From assembly GCA_964582265.1 (NCBI GenBank), contig CAZOQT010000001.1, positions 1 to 64,000 on the forward strand: 64,000 nt of DNA. The letters run 5' to 3'. Positions within the stretch are counted from its first letter, which is position 1, and each line of letters starts with the position of its first letter. Shown one piece after another: positions 8,426 to 16,977 of this stretch. The notes beneath the pieces were generated by a model, which searched no databases, was not told the origin of the DNA, and saw nothing but the letters and a program-made list of their open reading frames with translations. The position numbers were made by a program, and so were the translations under genes. This stretch comes from JBAZYK01 sp964582265. Its GTDB lineage: Bacteria; Patescibacteriota; Gracilibacteria; UBA1369.

Positions 8426-9813
8426 TGCAAAAGTATCGCTATACAGTAGTAAATCCGGAAAACAAACAACTTAGTGGAACTATTGGAGCTCCGGATGAAC
8501 AAAGTGCCCGCGCTGAACTTAATCAATTAGGCTTTTCCATAATTTCGATCGAAGCCATGGCAGAAGGAGACGAAGCTGCTAATGCTTCTAATTTACCCAA
8601 ATTTGAATTTTCAGCAACAGACAAGAATTTAAAAAAAGTTACCGGAACCATTCAAGCCGAAGATCGATATTCTGCATATAATCGTCTTATTAAAGAATAT
8701 TTACTGGAAGTTGATTATCTGGTTGATCTTAACCTTAGTGAAGAAGAAAAGGTTTTAGAGCGCCAAAAAGGAGTTTTTGAGCTTCAAAATCGAATAGATA
8801 AGGAAGAAATTGAACAAAAAAAACAAACTGATAAAGAGAATTTTGATTTTGCCGCTTTTAGCGAAAAACAGAAAATACTGCAAAGCCAGGTCGAATTTGT
8901 TTTACATAAAGTAAGCGAATTACTGGATCTGTTTGGGGAAGACCTAAAACCAATTACAAAAGAAAAAATTCACAAATCCGTAGATAAAATTTTACGCATC
9001 AAAAACAGCACAAATCTTGACTACCTACGCAAATCCTGCGAAGAATTACTTAATTTTTTGCAGGAAGAAGAAATATTTTTGCATCAGGAACAAAAACGTA
9101 AAGAAAAGGTAGAAATCGCACTTGAGGCCAAAAGCATGATGATGCAATTGCATCAAAAAAAGACGGTTAGCCAAATTGATTTAAGCGAGAAACTACGACA
9201 ATGGCGTGAAGAACATATCATAAATAACAATCAAGCCACTGGCCTGGACAAGTTTATTAATTTTTGGATTAGTTTTTTGATTGGATTTGGCGAAGATACG
9301 CCAGAAATAAAAGAAATTCGCGATAACATTAAACGTGCCAATATACAATTAAAAGAATATTTAAGTATATATTTATCTGCCAAAGATCAAGAATTAAAAG
9401 CCAAAACAAAAGAAAATCTGGAAAAAACGTGGAAGGACCGTAAAGCCCTTAAACATAAGCTAAAAGACTTAAAGCATATTCAAAAATTAGCTAACCAAAA
9501 ACCACATGTAGGCAAGACCATATCCGAAAAATTCTCTGATGAAATCTTGTCTTTTAGCGGCTGGTTATTGGCCTTTTACTTAATGTACTATTTTGTTTCT
9601 TTATATATAAGCAAAAAAGAATTTGGTATCAGTTTGCCCGGGCCAATTAACACTTATCAATCGCTATTTCTTAAATACTTTTTAAGCATATTATTTCTTT
9701 TTCATATTTCATTAAGCACAAAAATTAATTTTTTCCGTAAAAATGAGCTGGCAACAATAGTAATTGTACCTATTTTTATCTTCAGCTCTTTATTAATTTA
9801 CTTAAACTTTTAA
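8425..9813 (+). CDS. Membrane protein with two PilC/GspF N-terminal-like repeats
   Basis: Residues 3-45 (YRYTVVNPENKQLSGTIGA, then LNQLGFSIISIEAM) and 55-100 (FEFSATDKNLKKVTGTIQA) look like two copies of the small N-terminal module of type IV pilus / type II secretion inner-membrane proteins PilC/GspF. No PilC membrane bundle follows. Instead there is a long charged coiled-coil stretch (about 110-370) and three membrane segments at the C terminus. ATG overlaps the pyrG stop. The module assignment is a pattern match by eye and the role is unknown; an accessory to a pilus or envelope complex is possible. Confidence 0.7.
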   Translation: MQKYRYTVVNPENKQLSGTIGAPDEQSARAELNQLGFSIISIEAMAEGDEAANASNLPKFEFSATDKNLKKVTGTIQAEDRYSAYNRLIKEYLLEVDYLVDLNLSEEEKVLERQKGVFELQNRIDKEEIEQKKQTDKENFDFAAFSEKQKILQSQVEFVLHKVSELLDLFGEDLKPITKEKIHKSVDKILRIKNSTNLDYLRKSCEELLNFLQEEEIFLHQEQKRKEKVEIALEAKSMMMQLHQKKTVSQIDLSEKLRQWREEHIINNNQATGLDKFINFWISFLIGFGEDTPEIKEIRDNIKRANIQLKEYLSIYLSAKDQELKAKTKENLEKTWKDRKALKHKLKDLKHIQKLANQKPHVGKTISEKFSDEILSFSGWLLAFYLMYYFVSLYISKKEFGISLPGPINTYQSLFLKYFLSILFLFHISLSTKINFFRKNELATIVIVPIFIFSSLLIYLNF

Positions 9814-9818
9814 TCCAG

Positions 9819-10589
9819 ATGTTCCCGATTCTGCTACAATTTGGCCCATTTACGATTTATGCTCTTTGGGTATTTGTGGCTCTTGGCTTTTTTGCAACTT
9901 TGCTTATTTTACATAAATTAATTCAAAAAGATCGTCCAAAACTAACTTTCATTGCTGAACACAGCTTGGCTATCTTTTTAGGTGGACTGATTTTTTCCAG
10001 ACTCGTTTTTGTAATCAGAAACTATAGTTATTATCTTAAACATTTAAGCGAAATAATATTTATTTGGGACAAAGGATTATCAGTATGGGGTGGATTAATT
10101 GGAATAATTATTACCCTGTTTTATTTTTGTTACAAAAATAATGAAAATTTTATACGCTGGATGGATATTATTATTATTAGCATTTTAGCCGGCTTTGTAT
10201 TTGGCAATATTGGTTCATTTCTGGACGGAACAAGAAATTATGGTAAAGAAACAAACTTACCATGGGGAGTGGTTGTTGAAAGTTCACGTTATAGCGTGCC
10301 AATACATCCAATTCAAATATACGCAGCAATTTACTGTCTACTTTTAGGCATTATCCTATTTCAACTTTATTTTCATGAAATTGGCAAAAAGGAGGGCTTA
10401 ATTACCTATATAGGAATTGTTTCCTATGCCTTCCTACGCTTTTTAGATGAATTTCTTAGAGGAGATGATGCAAATTACATTATAGGCCTACGTGAAGCGC
10501 AAATATACTGTTTACTTGCAATTTTGGCCGCCGGAGTAGTATGGTACCTCCGCCACAAAAATTTTAAAAAACACATTACTAATTATTAA
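9819..10589 (+). CDS. lgt: Prolipoprotein diacylglyceryl transferase, divergent
   Basis: Lgt attaches diacylglycerol to the lipobox cysteine of lipoproteins at the cytoplasmic membrane. About seven membrane segments, an N terminus like QFGPFTIYALWVFVALGF, LSVWGGLIGI, GNIGSFLDGTRNYG, LPWGVV and HPIQIYAA follow the family in order and length. Two signature positions differ from E. coli Lgt: the usual HGG is WGG, and the arginine of GRxGNF is asparagine (GNIGSF). The gene follows the coiled-coil membrane gene after 5 bases, and its last codons and stop run into the heptamer array before the next gene. Confidence 0.82.
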   Translation: MFPILLQFGPFTIYALWVFVALGFFATLLILHKLIQKDRPKLTFIAEHSLAIFLGGLIFSRLVFVIRNYSYYLKHLSEIIFIWDKGLSVWGGLIGIIITLFYFCYKNNENFIRWMDIIIISILAGFVFGNIGSFLDGTRNYGKETNLPWGVVVESSRYSVPIHPIQIYAAIYCLLLGIILFQLYFHEIGKKEGLITYIGIVSYAFLRFLDEFLRGDDANYIIGLREAQIYCLLAILAAGVVWYLRHKNFKKHITNY

Positions 10590-10598
10590 TTATTAATT
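10578..10598 (+). promoter_or_regulatory. Heptamer leader array before the 10602 membrane gene (3 units)
   Basis: ACTAATT, ATTAATT and ATTAATT stand in exact 7-base register and end 3 bases before ATG at 10602. The array also encodes the final residues and stop of lgt. Confidence 0.6.
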
Positions 10599-10601
10599 AA
10601 C

Positions 10602-10994
10602 ATGCAACTGCTTGAATATTTATTTTCCGTTAATCCAATTGGTACCTTCCCTTACATGTGGTACCTAGTTGGCTTTGCCGTAATTTTACTTATTGCTTCA
10701 GTAGCAGGACGCATCGTGCTTAAAAAAATGAAAGAAGATAAAATGTTCAAGAAATGCTTCCGAACAGTTCCAGGTCAACTCCAAACCATAGCTATTATTG
10801 AATTAATTTATATTGCTTGTCGTTACGCTCACATACCTTTGGTTTCTATGCGTGTTATTAACTATCTAATATTTATTTCCGCAGGCGTACTTATTGTTAA
10901 AAATGTGCGTATTTATATTCGTGAATACCCAGTTTTAAAAAAAGAACACCAAGAACAAATTCGGTTAAATAAGTACTTACCTCGCAAGAAGTAA
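10602..10994 (+). CDS. Small conserved-looking membrane protein
   Basis: 130 residues with three predicted membrane segments: MWYLVGFAVILLIASVAG, TIAIIELIYIACRYA and VINYLIFISAGVLIV. The C terminus is basic and cytoplasmic-looking (KKEHQEQIRLNKYLPRKK). I do not recognise a named family; proteins of this shape are common near lgt in Patescibacteria, though that is general knowledge and was not checked. It sits at the end of the pyrG-lgt run. Its stop and the stop of the convergent PEGA gene are only three bases apart. Confidence 0.75.
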   Translation: MQLLEYLFSVNPIGTFPYMWYLVGFAVILLIASVAGRIVLKKMKEDKMFKKCFRTVPGQLQTIAIIELIYIACRYAHIPLVSMRVINYLIFISAGVLIVKNVRIYIREYPVLKKEHQEQIRLNKYLPRKK

Positions 10995-10999
10995 GTTTT
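10975..10999 (+). terminator. Weak terminator at convergent gene ends
   Basis: ACTTAC and GTAAGT form a 6-bp stem around a 10-base loop followed by four T residues. The hairpin overlaps the last codons of the + strand gene. It is weak, so readthrough is possible. Confidence 0.35.
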
Positions 11000-12338
11000 A
11001 AAGGTCAAAGAAGGCTTCTCTCTTTATTGTGAACATGCTTAATTTTTTGTCATTCAAAAAATAAGCATTATTCTTACCTAAAAAAATAGTTTTTGACGTA
11101 CTATTTAATTCCAATGGATACACATTAGTTAATGACAGATCAGCAAGCTGTAATTTGCCAAGCTCATCACGAAACACAAAATGACCATCATCCGCAAAAA
11201 AACCTAACACATTAATAGGCTTATCAAAACGTTTAATATAGATTCTTCTCTGCAATTTTGAATCAAAATATTGCAGTTCATTTCGACTATTCAAAAACAA
11301 CACATCATCACCTCTTATAAAGATATCTCCTTTTAGATAATCGGTAAGGGAAATAAATTCTGTGCCATTAGCCGTGGCAAAGAGTTTTCTTTGATTTTTA
11401 TTACGCAAAACTAAAAAATCAAAATTTCTACCTTTTTTGAATGATAAATTATCATAACTGCCAAGAATTGAGATTAAATGCATACGGCCTCCATCATAAT
11501 CCGCTACATATAATTTTGAATCCTCTAAATATATTATTGTTTTTTCTCCAAGCGTAAACTGGTCAACTTCTTTTATTATCCTATAAACAAATCTATCTTT
11601 TGCCGTTGCAAATTGTCCCAATTTATCAAAAGGCACAGCATATAAACCACCATCAAGCATAAAAAATGCCCTTCTTTGACGGTAATCCAAGGTCAAACGA
11701 CCATACTTGGGTGGCAAATTAAAAGTAAAAGTTTCACCACTATCAGTGTTAAAACTTTGAATTAAATCTTTATCATAAAAAACAATAAGTTCTGTAGGAG
11801 AAAAAAACTGAACACCAGTTATTTTATCTGAGCTTAGACTTATGTCATCAAGCCTTGAACTCCCATCAGGCATAAAGCCGATCACGCTAGCTATATTTGC
11901 CTTTCTTAAAACCACAATCCCCTTTTCTCCTTCAAAAAATTGGCTATCCGCTTTAAAACTGTTTACTGTTTTTATGGCTGAATTAATATCTTCCGGCATT
12001 AAAAGAAGATCATCAACTCTTGTTACAAAATCATTTCTAACTAATAACTGCCTTTGCCAAGGCAAATAATTGGGCTTATTAACAGTCAAATTATAAGTAC
12101 CTGGAACAACACCCTTAATTTGAAAGGGAAGTTCAGTTGCCTGCAATACCCCATCCAGATATAAATTTGTATTCTTATAAGTAGCATTAACATCAATAAT
12201 GCTGGTCTTTTTTATGTTTTTGAACGTCAGATCAGACTGATACCCATAAGCAAAAAAAAGTGCAATAAAACTGACTGCAATAAAGGCCAATCCCGAAAAC
12301 AACTTTAAAATAAGGGACCCAATGTATTTTTTGCTCAT
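10998..12338 (-). CDS. PEGA-domain protein with beta-propeller-like body
   Basis: 446 residues. An N-terminal membrane anchor (LFSGLAFIAVSFIALFFAYG) is followed by a PEGA domain at about residues 45-115 (TNLYLDGVLQATELPFQIKG, PGTYNLTVNKPNYLPWQRQ). The rest is a run of beta-strand blocks such as VQFFSPTELIVFYDKD, RQRRAFFMLDGGLYAVPFD and GEKTIIYLEDSKLYVADYDG, resembling propeller blades. PEGA domains are typical of surface-exposed proteins. It lies 6 bases after greA and is probably the last gene of the dnaG-rpoD-greA run. Function is unknown; an exposed binding or scaffold role is an inference. Confidence 0.75.
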   Translation of the reverse strand: MSKKYIGSLILKLFSGLAFIAVSFIALFFAYGYQSDLTFKNIKKTSIIDVNATYKNTNLYLDGVLQATELPFQIKGVVPGTYNLTVNKPNYLPWQRQLLVRNDFVTRVDDLLLMPEDINSAIKTVNSFKADSQFFEGEKGIVVLRKANIASVIGFMPDGSSRLDDISLSSDKITGVQFFSPTELIVFYDKDLIQSFNTDSGETFTFNLPPKYGRLTLDYRQRRAFFMLDGGLYAVPFDKLGQFATAKDRFVYRIIKEVDQFTLGEKTIIYLEDSKLYVADYDGGRMHLISILGSYDNLSFKKGRNFDFLVLRNKNQRKLFATANGTEFISLTDYLKGDIFIRGDDVLFLNSRNELQYFDSKLQRRIYIKRFDKPINVLGFFADDGHFVFRDELGKLQLADLSLTNVYPLELNSTSKTIFLGKNNAYFLNDKKLSMFTIKREAFFDL

Positions 12339-12344
12339 GTAAAA

Positions 12345-12851
12345 TTATACAAGCTTCACAATTTCGTATTCCACTGTGCCAGCTGGAACCTGAACTTTAA
12401 CCTTCTCTCCAACTTTTTTGTCTAGCAATGCCTGACCAACCGGAGATTCGTTAGAAATTTTGTGGTTAAAAGGATCTGCCTCAGTAGAACCAACAATTGT
12501 GTATTCTTCCGTAGCACCACGCTTACTCAAGTTTTTTAATACAACTGAAGTTCCAAGTTGAACAGTAGCAACCTTGCTATGATTTTCTTCGATAATCTTG
12601 GCATATTTAACCTTTTCTTCTAATTCAATAATTCTACCTTCCACAAAAGCTTGCTCATTTTTAGCTTCCTCGTATTCAGAATTTTCTGATAAATCACCAT
12701 AAGAAATAGCTTCCTTGATGCGATTTGCTACCTCTTTACGCTTGGTATCCTTAAGAAAATTAAGCTCCTCCTTTAACTTCTTTAAACCATCTTTGGTCAC
12801 CAAGATCATTTTACTTTCATCTTGAGCCTGAGTAGTTGTGATATCTGCCAT
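12345..12851 (-). CDS. greA: Transcription elongation factor GreA
   Basis: GreA rescues backtracked RNA polymerase by stimulating cleavage of the transcript. The 168 residues show the N-terminal coiled coil with the acidic tip (YGDLSENSEYEEAKNEQAFV) and the C-terminal FKBP-like domain ending GTVEYEIVKL. A short non-conserved extension precedes MILVTKDGLKKLKEELNFL; the upstream ATG is kept because the four-unit heptamer array ends 7 bases before it. Confidence 0.95.
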   Translation of the reverse strand: MADITTTQAQDESKMILVTKDGLKKLKEELNFLKDTKRKEVANRIKEAISYGDLSENSEYEEAKNEQAFVEGRIIELEEKVKYAKIIEENHSKVATVQLGTSVVLKNLSKRGATEEYTIVGSTEADPFNHKISNESPVGQALLDKKVGEKVKVQVPAGTVEYEIVKLV

Positions 12852-12858
12852 ATTTTTT

Positions 12859-12886
12859 AATTAGTAATTAATAATTAGTAATTAGT
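12859..12886 (-). promoter_or_regulatory. Heptamer leader array before greA (4 units)
   Basis: Read on the minus strand, the units are ACTAATT, ACTAATT, ATTAATT and ACTAATT in perfect 7-base register, ending 7 bases before the greA ATG. This is the cleanest array in the window. Confidence 0.65.
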
Positions 12887-12911
12887 AGTTGGAGCGCCAA
12901 ATTAATTAACA

Positions 12912-14045
12912 TTAAGGTCTAATTTTAGCGCTAGTTGGATGCTCTTTTAATTTCTGCAAAACCTTTGCCTCAATCTGACGAATGCGTTCACGAGTAACAC
13001 GGAATTCATGACCAACTTCTTCCAAAGTATGACCAACGCCATCCTTAAGCCCAAAACGCATTTCAATAATTTTACGTTCACGAGGAGATAAATATTGTAA
13101 CATCTCGTGAATATTTTCTTTAATAAGCTGACGATTTGTAGCTTCAGAAGGAGAAAGAGCATCATCATCTTCAATAAAATCGCCCAGTTTACTATCTTCT
13201 TCTGTACCAACCGGAGCTTCCAAAGAAACAATGTCCTGAGAAATCTTTAAAATGTGACGGACCTTTTTAACATCCATATCCATTTCAGCGGCCAACTCTT
13301 CTACAAGTGGCTCACGTCCAAGTTCCTGCACCAAGCGGCGCTGTGCATGAGTAAGCCTATTGATTGTTTCCACCATGTGCCCCGGAATACGAATCGTTCT
13401 AGCCTGGTCTGCAATCGCGCGAGTTATTGCCTGACGAATCCACCAAGTTGCATATGTTGAAAACTTAAATCCACGATCTGGATCAAACTTTTCAACCGCA
13501 CGGAAAAGACCAATGTTCCCTTCCTGAATTAAATCCAAAAAGGAAAGGCCACGCCCAATATATTTTTTGGCAATACTTACTACCAAGCGAAGATTAGCCT
13601 CAGCAAGACGTTGCTTTGCTGTTTGATCACCTTTTTTAATACGCTTAGCCAAATCAATTTCTTCTTTTCCTGTTAAAAGCGCCACTTTTCCAATTTCGCA
13701 TAAATAAAGGCGAATCGAATCATTAGCAATTTCACGAAGTTCAACTGTTTTATTAACTTTCTTTATTTTTTGTTCAACTTCCGCCGCTTCTTCATCTTTT
13801 TCTTCCTGCTTCATCATTAACGCATCCTTGGCATCAACAATTTCAATGCCCAAGTCAAAAAACAACGCATAAATTTCATCAAGCAAAATCAAATCTTCTT
13901 CCACATTTGGCATAGCTTTAAGTAACTCTTGTTGAGTAACAAAGCCATGCTCCCGTCCCTTTTTGACGAGCTCACGCACCTGAGGTGGAAATTGATTTAG
14001 CTTATCGTCAGTAGGTTGTACGATGAACTTTTTAGTTCTGGCCAT
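12912..14045 (-). CDS. rpoD: Primary sigma factor RpoD/SigA
   Basis: The housekeeping sigma factor recognises -10 and -35 promoter elements. The 377 residues carry a short region 1.1, region 1.2 (DSIRLYLCEIGKVALLT), region 2 (NLRLVVSIAKKYIGRGLSF, FKFSTYATWWIRQAI), region 3 and region 4 (LEEVGHEFRVTRERIRQIEA). It is short for the family because the long non-conserved segment between 1.2 and 2 is missing. It lies 28 bases after dnaG, the usual macromolecular-synthesis order without rpsU. The TTGACN/TATAAT promoters seen in this window fit a standard RpoD. Confidence 0.97.
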   Translation of the reverse strand: MARTKKFIVQPTDDKLNQFPPQVRELVKKGREHGFVTQQELLKAMPNVEEDLILLDEIYALFFDLGIEIVDAKDALMMKQEEKDEEAAEVEQKIKKVNKTVELREIANDSIRLYLCEIGKVALLTGKEEIDLAKRIKKGDQTAKQRLAEANLRLVVSIAKKYIGRGLSFLDLIQEGNIGLFRAVEKFDPDRGFKFSTYATWWIRQAITRAIADQARTIRIPGHMVETINRLTHAQRRLVQELGREPLVEELAAEMDMDVKKVRHILKISQDIVSLEAPVGTEEDSKLGDFIEDDDALSPSEATNRQLIKENIHEMLQYLSPRERKIIEMRFGLKDGVGHTLEEVGHEFRVTRERIRQIEAKVLQKLKEHPTSAKIRP

Positions 14046-14073
14046 AAATTGAAAAAACTTAAATGAAGGCTGT

Positions 14074-15837
14074 TTAAGCAGAATGAAGTTGATGCAATTC
14101 AGAAAGGAGTTTTTCCCTTAAAGCCTTATCACCATCTTTTTCTGCCTGTATTAATTTAAACTGTAATTCTCGCTTTTTATTACCGAAATATGTCCTTTTT
14201 AAGGATAAAATTAATCCTTTTATTTCCTCCTCTACGGCACTCTCAGCCATTTCTCCATACACTTCGTTTATGTAAAAAGAAATGAACGATGCCTTTTCTG
14301 CTAAGTCAGGAGGTAAAGAGGCAATAAAATCCTTGACCAGATAATCTGGGTCCTGCCCATTATAATAAGCAAAAAAGGCCTTGTAAATAGCTTTTAAGCC
14401 ATCTTCAAAAAACTCTTCTATAATTTGGTCCTTATAAATCACCCCTAAGCGAGCAAACTCAATCAGAAAGCCAAGCAACAGCTCATCTGGACCATATTTT
14501 TTAACTTTAGTTTCTGTTGCAGCCTGATGAGTTCTGGCTGGATGATACTGTGGCAACCTGAAATTTTTTATTTCGTCATATATTTGCACCTCAGTCAACT
14601 TAAGGTCAGTAGCCAATTTTCGTACAAAATGATCTTTTTCGATTGTGCTCTTAAGAGTAGTAAAAAACAGATAAAATTCCTGAAGGATTTTGCGTTTTGC
14701 CTGAATAGTGTCTATTCCGTAAGTTTTGATTAATTTTTCATAAGTATAATCTCCATAACTCTTAGCGGAACTTACCAATTGAACTAATTCAGCAGCATGC
14801 TCCAAAGAAAACTCAGCAATGTCCTTTCCTGATGGCAATTCCAAAACATTAATTTGCAAATCATGATCCATGCAAAGTTCAAAAGCTCGCTTTGCCGCTT
14901 CTTGACCGGCCAAATCCATATCAAACCCCAATATTATACTTTTCACAAAAGGCTGCAGTAAACGCAATTGTTGCAAAGTAAATGCCGTACCAGAAGAAGC
15001 CACTACATTTTTTACACCAGCCTGGTATGCTGCTAAAAAGTCCATGTAGCCTTCAACCACCAATACGGTTTCTTGATGTTTAAGCTCCACCTTAGCCGCG
15101 GAAAATCCATATAAAATATTACTTTTATGATAAATCGCCGTCTCTGGAGAATTTAGATATTTGGGCTCTTGATCTTTTTTTAATGCCCGCCCACCAAAGG
15201 CTACTACTCGTCCTAAACTATCTTTAACCGGAAACATCAACCTACCTCTAAAGCGATCATAAATATGTTCAAAAGTAGTTTCTTTAGTCATAGCCAATCC
15301 AGAAGAAACCAGCATTTTTTTTGTAAAACCTTCTTTTAAAAGCATACCGTTAGTTTGATCGAAGCTGTCCGGGGCAAATCCAAGCCTAAACTGTTTAATG
15401 GTTTCATCAGTCAAACCTCTTTTATGCAAATAATCCAAGACCTTTTCGCCATCTTTGGTTTCGTATAAAGCCTTTTCATAAAAAGCCGTACAAAGTTCGT
15501 GAATGTGAAAGAGCTGATCCTTTTCATTAGCAGAAATACGCTTTACAGGCTGGTTTTGTTGCAATTCCACGCCGGTGCGTTCCGCCAAAAGCTTTAAAGC
15601 ATCAACAAAATCAACATTTTCAATTTCTTCAATGAATTTAAAAACGTCGCCTCCTTTGTGACAGCCAAAACAATAAGCGATTCCCCTTTCTGGATTCACC
15701 ACAAAACTAGGCGTTTTTTCGGCATGAAAAGGACACAATCCTTTAAAGCTACGCCCTGCCTTTTTAAGCTGGACATATTGAGAAACAAGGTCCTCAATCG
15801 CAATCCTGGATTTAATCTCTGCAACGGGATCGAGCAT
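14074..15837 (-). CDS. dnaG: DNA primase
   Basis: DnaG makes RNA primers for replication. The N-terminal zinc domain shows CPFHAEKTPSF and CFGCHKGGD. The TOPRIM core follows with VLVVEGYMDFLAAYQAG and SIILGFDMDLAGQEAAKRA. The C-terminal part (about residues 430-587) is the helicase-binding domain and is weakly conserved, as usual. 587 residues is normal. The preceding minus-strand region holds a promoter-like pair with an inverted repeat. Confidence 0.97.
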   Translation of the reverse strand: MLDPVAEIKSRIAIEDLVSQYVQLKKAGRSFKGLCPFHAEKTPSFVVNPERGIAYCFGCHKGGDVFKFIEEIENVDFVDALKLLAERTGVELQQNQPVKRISANEKDQLFHIHELCTAFYEKALYETKDGEKVLDYLHKRGLTDETIKQFRLGFAPDSFDQTNGMLLKEGFTKKMLVSSGLAMTKETTFEHIYDRFRGRLMFPVKDSLGRVVAFGGRALKKDQEPKYLNSPETAIYHKSNILYGFSAAKVELKHQETVLVVEGYMDFLAAYQAGVKNVVASSGTAFTLQQLRLLQPFVKSIILGFDMDLAGQEAAKRAFELCMDHDLQINVLELPSGKDIAEFSLEHAAELVQLVSSAKSYGDYTYEKLIKTYGIDTIQAKRKILQEFYLFFTTLKSTIEKDHFVRKLATDLKLTEVQIYDEIKNFRLPQYHPARTHQAATETKVKKYGPDELLLGFLIEFARLGVIYKDQIIEEFFEDGLKAIYKAFFAYYNGQDPDYLVKDFIASLPPDLAEKASFISFYINEVYGEMAESAVEEEIKGLILSLKRTYFGNKKRELQFKLIQAEKDGDKALREKLLSELHQLHSA

Positions 15838-15860
15838 GGCACAAATTCAATATAAAAGCA

Positions 15861-15894
15861 CCTTTTTATACCTTAAAAACACCTAAAAAGGCAA
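15861..15894 (-). promoter_or_regulatory. Candidate dnaG-rpoD promoter with overlapping inverted repeat
   Basis: On the minus strand, TTGCCT (15889-15894) and TATAAA (15865-15870) are 18 bp apart. A perfect 8-bp inverted repeat, CCTTTTTA (15861-15868) and TAAAAAGG (15884-15891), overlaps both elements. Confidence 0.45.
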
Positions 15895-15908
15895 ACGATA
15901 AAGTTAAA

Positions 15909-16967
15909 TTAAGCTTTACTGGTTTTGCATTTTTTGACTACCCAAATCGCCACACCTATCATTAACAAAAATAGCGTAACCAAAGCGTAAACCTTGGCTT
16001 TACCTTGCAAAAAAACAGCAGTGCCGCCAAACAAGGCGCAAAGTATATAAATCAAAATCAAAGATTTACGATGGCTAAGCCCCGCATCAAGTAACCTGTG
16101 ATGCAAATGCTTCAAGTCACCTTTAAATGGCGATTTACCTTCCAAAATTCTGCGCAAAATAACCCAACCAGCATCTAAAATTGGGAATCCTAAAACCAAA
16201 ACCGCCGTTGCCACCTTTCCACCAGAAAAGATCGCCAAAGTAGCAAGCGTGAATCCCAAAAAAACGCTTCCTGTATCCCCCATTAAAATTTTGGCAGGAT
16301 AAAAATCAAACAACCAAAAGCCTAAACAAACCGCAAACAAAATTATGCTCATAGTAGCAACCGGAACCTGATTAGAAATATCATAATGTATACCCGAACG
16401 AATGCTCAAAAAGAAAAGCGTAAGCCCAGCAATGGCTGTAACTCCACTTGGAAGACCGTTTAATCCATCCAAAAAGTTCATGGTGTTAACAACCGCGATT
16501 ACCCATAATACTGTAAACGCTGCTCCTAAAATAGAAACTTTTATCAGCACATCATCTAAAGTAAATGACAAAACATTCGAATCCAAAACAAGCGGAGCGC
16601 CAAAAGGATTAGAGATTGAATTTACGCCAATTCCAACAAAAACTAAAATCATGCCTGCCAAAAATTGCATGGCCAAACGAAAATAAGGACTTAGTCCAAA
16701 CATATCATCGGCAAAACTAACACTCACTAATAAAATCGCCGCCATCAAGTACCCCATCAAGTGAATATCCAACTTCACAAACAGCAAAACCGAAATTATA
16801 AACACAAAAAAAATCACAGTTCCACCATAATAAGGAATCGGATCACGCTTTAAGCCATATTTATGAGGCCGATCCATTAAACCAATCTTTGGAAAAAGTT
16901 TTATTGCCCCATACGTTAAAATAACGGTAAATAAAAAAGCAAAAATTGCGGGGAATAAATACTGCAT
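15909..16967 (-). CDS. Undecaprenyl-phosphate GlcNAc-1-phosphate transferase (WecA/TagO family)
   Basis: A polytopic membrane enzyme that transfers an N-acetylhexosamine-1-phosphate to undecaprenyl phosphate, the first step of a cell-wall glycopolymer. The 352 residues show the acceptor motif KRDPIPYYGGT, the catalytic aspartates in SFADDMFGL and NTMNFLDGLNGL, KILMGDTGS, and HLHHRLLDAG near the C terminus. The HLHHRL motif favours WecA/TagO over MraY. About ten membrane segments are predicted. It ends the cluster murE-truB-wecA and probably feeds a surface polymer together with the O-antigen-ligase-like gene upstream. Confidence 0.9.
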   Translation of the reverse strand: MQYLFPAIFAFLFTVILTYGAIKLFPKIGLMDRPHKYGLKRDPIPYYGGTVIFFVFIISVLLFVKLDIHLMGYLMAAILLVSVSFADDMFGLSPYFRLAMQFLAGMILVFVGIGVNSISNPFGAPLVLDSNVLSFTLDDVLIKVSILGAAFTVLWVIAVVNTMNFLDGLNGLPSGVTAIAGLTLFFLSIRSGIHYDISNQVPVATMSIILFAVCLGFWLFDFYPAKILMGDTGSVFLGFTLATLAIFSGGKVATAVLVLGFPILDAGWVILRRILEGKSPFKGDLKHLHHRLLDAGLSHRKSLILIYILCALFGGTAVFLQGKAKVYALVTLFLLMIGVAIWVVKKCKTSKA

Positions 16968-16977
16968 TGTAATTAAA

